NCBI RefSeq assembly: GCF_035989305.1
Contig: NZ_CP108514.1
Span: 2,728,501-2,792,500 of the forward strand
Length of the DNA: 64,000 bases
Reading direction: 5' to 3'
DNA from: Streptomyces sp. NBC_01233
Lineage (GTDB): Bacteria; Actinomycetota; Actinomycetes; Streptomycetales; Streptomycetaceae
Positions within the stretch are counted from its first letter, which is position 1, and each line of letters begins with the position of its first letter. Below are positions 62,616 to 64,000 of the stretch, in pieces. Position numbers and translations under genes: made by a program. Below the pieces are notes generated by a model. The model was given only the letters and a program-made list of their open reading frames with translations, searched no databases and had not been told where the DNA came from.

Positions 62616-63701
62616 GTGAAACGCGGACGCGAGGAGCCGGGCTGGCTGCGCGGGGAGCCGCCGCCGCGCTGGGCCCGCATCGCTCCCGTGGTGGCCTTGG
62701 TGGTGCTCGTCCTCGCGCAGGTGCTCACCCCGGGCGATGTGGAGCTCGGGTTCTTCCTGGCGGCTCTGCCACCGGTGGCCGCCTTCGCCTACGGGGCGCT
62801 CGGGACGGCGATCTTCGCCGCCATCGTCCTGCTGCTGCTGGGTGTGCACCAGCTCGGCGTCGCCCATGCCCGGGGGACGGACCTGGCCACGGTGGCCGTC
62901 GTCTGCGTGCTGAGCGTAGTGATCGCCCTGGTCCGGCAGCGCCGGGACGCACAGCTGGTCAGCGTGCGGACGGTGGCGGAGGCGGCCCAGCTGGCGGTCC
63001 TCCCGCCGGTACCGGAACGGGTGGGCCGGGTGTGCTGCTCGGGCCTCTACCGGGCGGCGCAGCGCGGCACCCTGGTCGGCGGCGACCTGTACGACGTACG
63101 GGCCGGGCCGCACGGTGTGCGGGCGCTGGTCGGGGACGTGCAGGGACACGGCCTGGCGGCGGTGGCCACCGTGGCGGCGCTGCTCGGGGCCTTCCGCGAG
63201 GGCGTGATCGACGACGCCGGGCTGGCGGCGGTCGCGGGCCGGCTGGACCGGCGGCTGGTGGCGGACGCCAGGGCCGCTTCCGTCGAGCACCCGGAGCTGT
63301 TCGCGACGGCGGTGCTGCTGGAGTTCCCGCCCGGGCTGGACCTCGTGAGGATCGTGTCGTGCGGGCATCCGCCCGCCCTGCGGCTGCGCGGGGCGGCGGT
63401 GGAGGAACTGGCGGTGGAGCCGGGCCCGCCGCTGGGCCTGGGGTTCGCGGGGCCGACGCCGGCGACGGTGGCGGAGCTGCCGCTGCGGCCCGGGGACCAG
63501 CTGCTGCTGCACACCGACGGCGTGACGGAGGCCCGGGACGCGGCGGGGCACTTCTACCCGCTGGCCGCCCGGGTGCCCGTACTGGCACGGGACCCGGGGG
63601 GCCTGGTCCGGGCGGTGTGGCGGGACCTCGCGGCCTTCACGGACGGCGGTCCGCGCGACGACGTGGCCCTGCTGCTGCTCTCCCTGGACGGACCGGGATG
63701 A
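62616..63701 (+). CDS. Membrane-anchored PP2C/SpoIIE serine phosphatase
   Basis: The 361-aa protein has two or three N-terminal helices (about 20-105) and a SpoIIE/PP2C domain with GGDLYDVR, GDVQGHGLAA and GHPPALRLRG, plus DGVTEARD and RDDVALLLL, the metal-binding acidic residues. Such Streptomyces phosphatases act on anti-sigma antagonist proteins. No anti-sigma or STAS gene is adjacent, so the target is unknown. It diverges from the VIT gene. Confidence 0.93.
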   Translation: MKRGREEPGWLRGEPPPRWARIAPVVALVVLVLAQVLTPGDVELGFFLAALPPVAAFAYGALGTAIFAAIVLLLLGVHQLGVAHARGTDLATVAVVCVLSVVIALVRQRRDAQLVSVRTVAEAAQLAVLPPVPERVGRVCCSGLYRAAQRGTLVGGDLYDVRAGPHGVRALVGDVQGHGLAAVATVAALLGAFREGVIDDAGLAAVAGRLDRRLVADARAASVEHPELFATAVLLEFPPGLDLVRIVSCGHPPALRLRGAAVEELAVEPGPPLGLGFAGPTPATVAELPLRPGDQLLLHTDGVTEARDAAGHFYPLAARVPVLARDPGGLVRAVWRDLAAFTDGGPRDDVALLLLSLDGPG

Positions 63702-63715
63702 CCCGGCAGCCCGGC

Positions 63716-63967
63716 CTACGACTCCTTGATGAACGCGCGCACCATCTTGCAGGTGACGTTGGACGGCCGGTGGATCCCCGTCCGGACGGCCATCGTCCGG
63801 ATCTTCCGGTTGGTGGCGCGACGAGGGTCGTACGTCCCCGAGTCGAGCAGGGATATCGCCAGCCGCATGGCCTTCAGGCGGCGGTTGTGGCTCTCGTACC
63901 ACTCGCGGGGCAGGCCCGCCGGCAGCGGCTTCTTCCTGACGGGCTGGACGGTGGTGGCAGTGGCCAT
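63716..63967 (-). CDS. Small basic conserved protein, 83 aa
   Basis: A Lys/Arg-rich 83-residue protein (VRKKPLPAGLPREWYESHNRRLKAMRLA...) with helical, possibly nucleic-acid-binding character (TNRKIRTMAVRTGIHRPSNVTCKMV). GGGAGG precedes the ATG. I do not recognise its family. Its stop is 15 bases after the phosphatase stop, facing it. Confidence 0.75.
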   Translation of the reverse strand: MATATTVQPVRKKPLPAGLPREWYESHNRRLKAMRLAISLLDSGTYDPRRATNRKIRTMAVRTGIHRPSNVTCKMVRAFIKES

Positions 63968-64000
63968 CTACAGCCTCCCAAACGGTAGTTGGCTTCCTGT

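Overview
The window is a high-GC actinobacterial chromosome segment and almost certainly comes from a Streptomyces species. Codons end in G or C throughout, GTG and TTG starts are common, and many genes show a -10 hexamer (TANNNT type) six or seven bases before the start codon, as expected for leaderless transcripts. The gene order trpD - qcrBAC/ctaE - ctaFDC - cysteine desulfurase - adenosine kinase - erpA - nadA ... pspA - cob genes - pepA/lpd/E2/E1 - glnA - lipA/lipB matches the conserved core of Streptomyces chromosomes from memory. No tRNA, rRNA, CRISPR array, prophage or intact insertion sequence was seen.

Region 1 (1-17.3 kb) is energy metabolism: the end of trpD, the actinobacterial cytochrome bc1 genes (qcrC-qcrA-qcrB) with ctaE, the aa3 oxidase genes ctaC-ctaD-ctaF, an L,D-transpeptidase lipoprotein, a desulfurase fused to a TusA domain, a mycobacterial-type adenosine kinase, the Fe-S carrier ErpA and quinolinate synthase NadA. 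Region 2 (17.3-32.8 kb) holds an HAE1-type RND exporter, a NarL-type response regulator, nucleotide-loop genes of cobalamin synthesis (cobS, cobU, cobT), PspA with its PspAA partner, an MprF-like synthase with a rhomboid-like partner and a sensor kinase.

Region 3 (32.8-39.9 kb) is the most unusual part. Five minus-strand genes, four of them joined by 4-base ATGA/GTGA overlaps, encode a secreted NodB-type deacetylase, a PelF-like GT4 glycosyltransferase, a 12-helix membrane protein, a spherulin-4-like protein and a GH114 alpha-1,4-galactosaminidase-like lipoprotein. This set resembles both bacterial Pel loci and the fungal galactosaminogalactan cluster. The last gene has lost its stop codon and runs into a ten-copy 19-bp minisatellite and a 119-bp MITE-like element.

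Region 4 (40.2-64 kb) is central carbon and nitrogen metabolism: leucyl aminopeptidase, E3, E2, a GntR regulator and the homodimeric E1 of the pyruvate dehydrogenase complex, then glnA with a GlnR-type box, lipA and lipB, which make the lipoyl cofactor for E2. Between and after these lie small conserved Streptomyces genes, an SDR/TetR divergent pair, a glycine/tryptophan-rich secreted protein, a TPR regulator, an FAD amine-oxidase-like protein with a helically phased repeat array upstream, a TIGR01777 epimerase, a VIT-family transporter and a SpoIIE-type phosphatase.

Non-coding DNA is short and structured. Most operon ends carry strong hairpins, two of them perfect 52-nt palindromes. A family of palindromic dispersed elements recurs at 12.2, 26.0, 32.9 and 61.7 kb.
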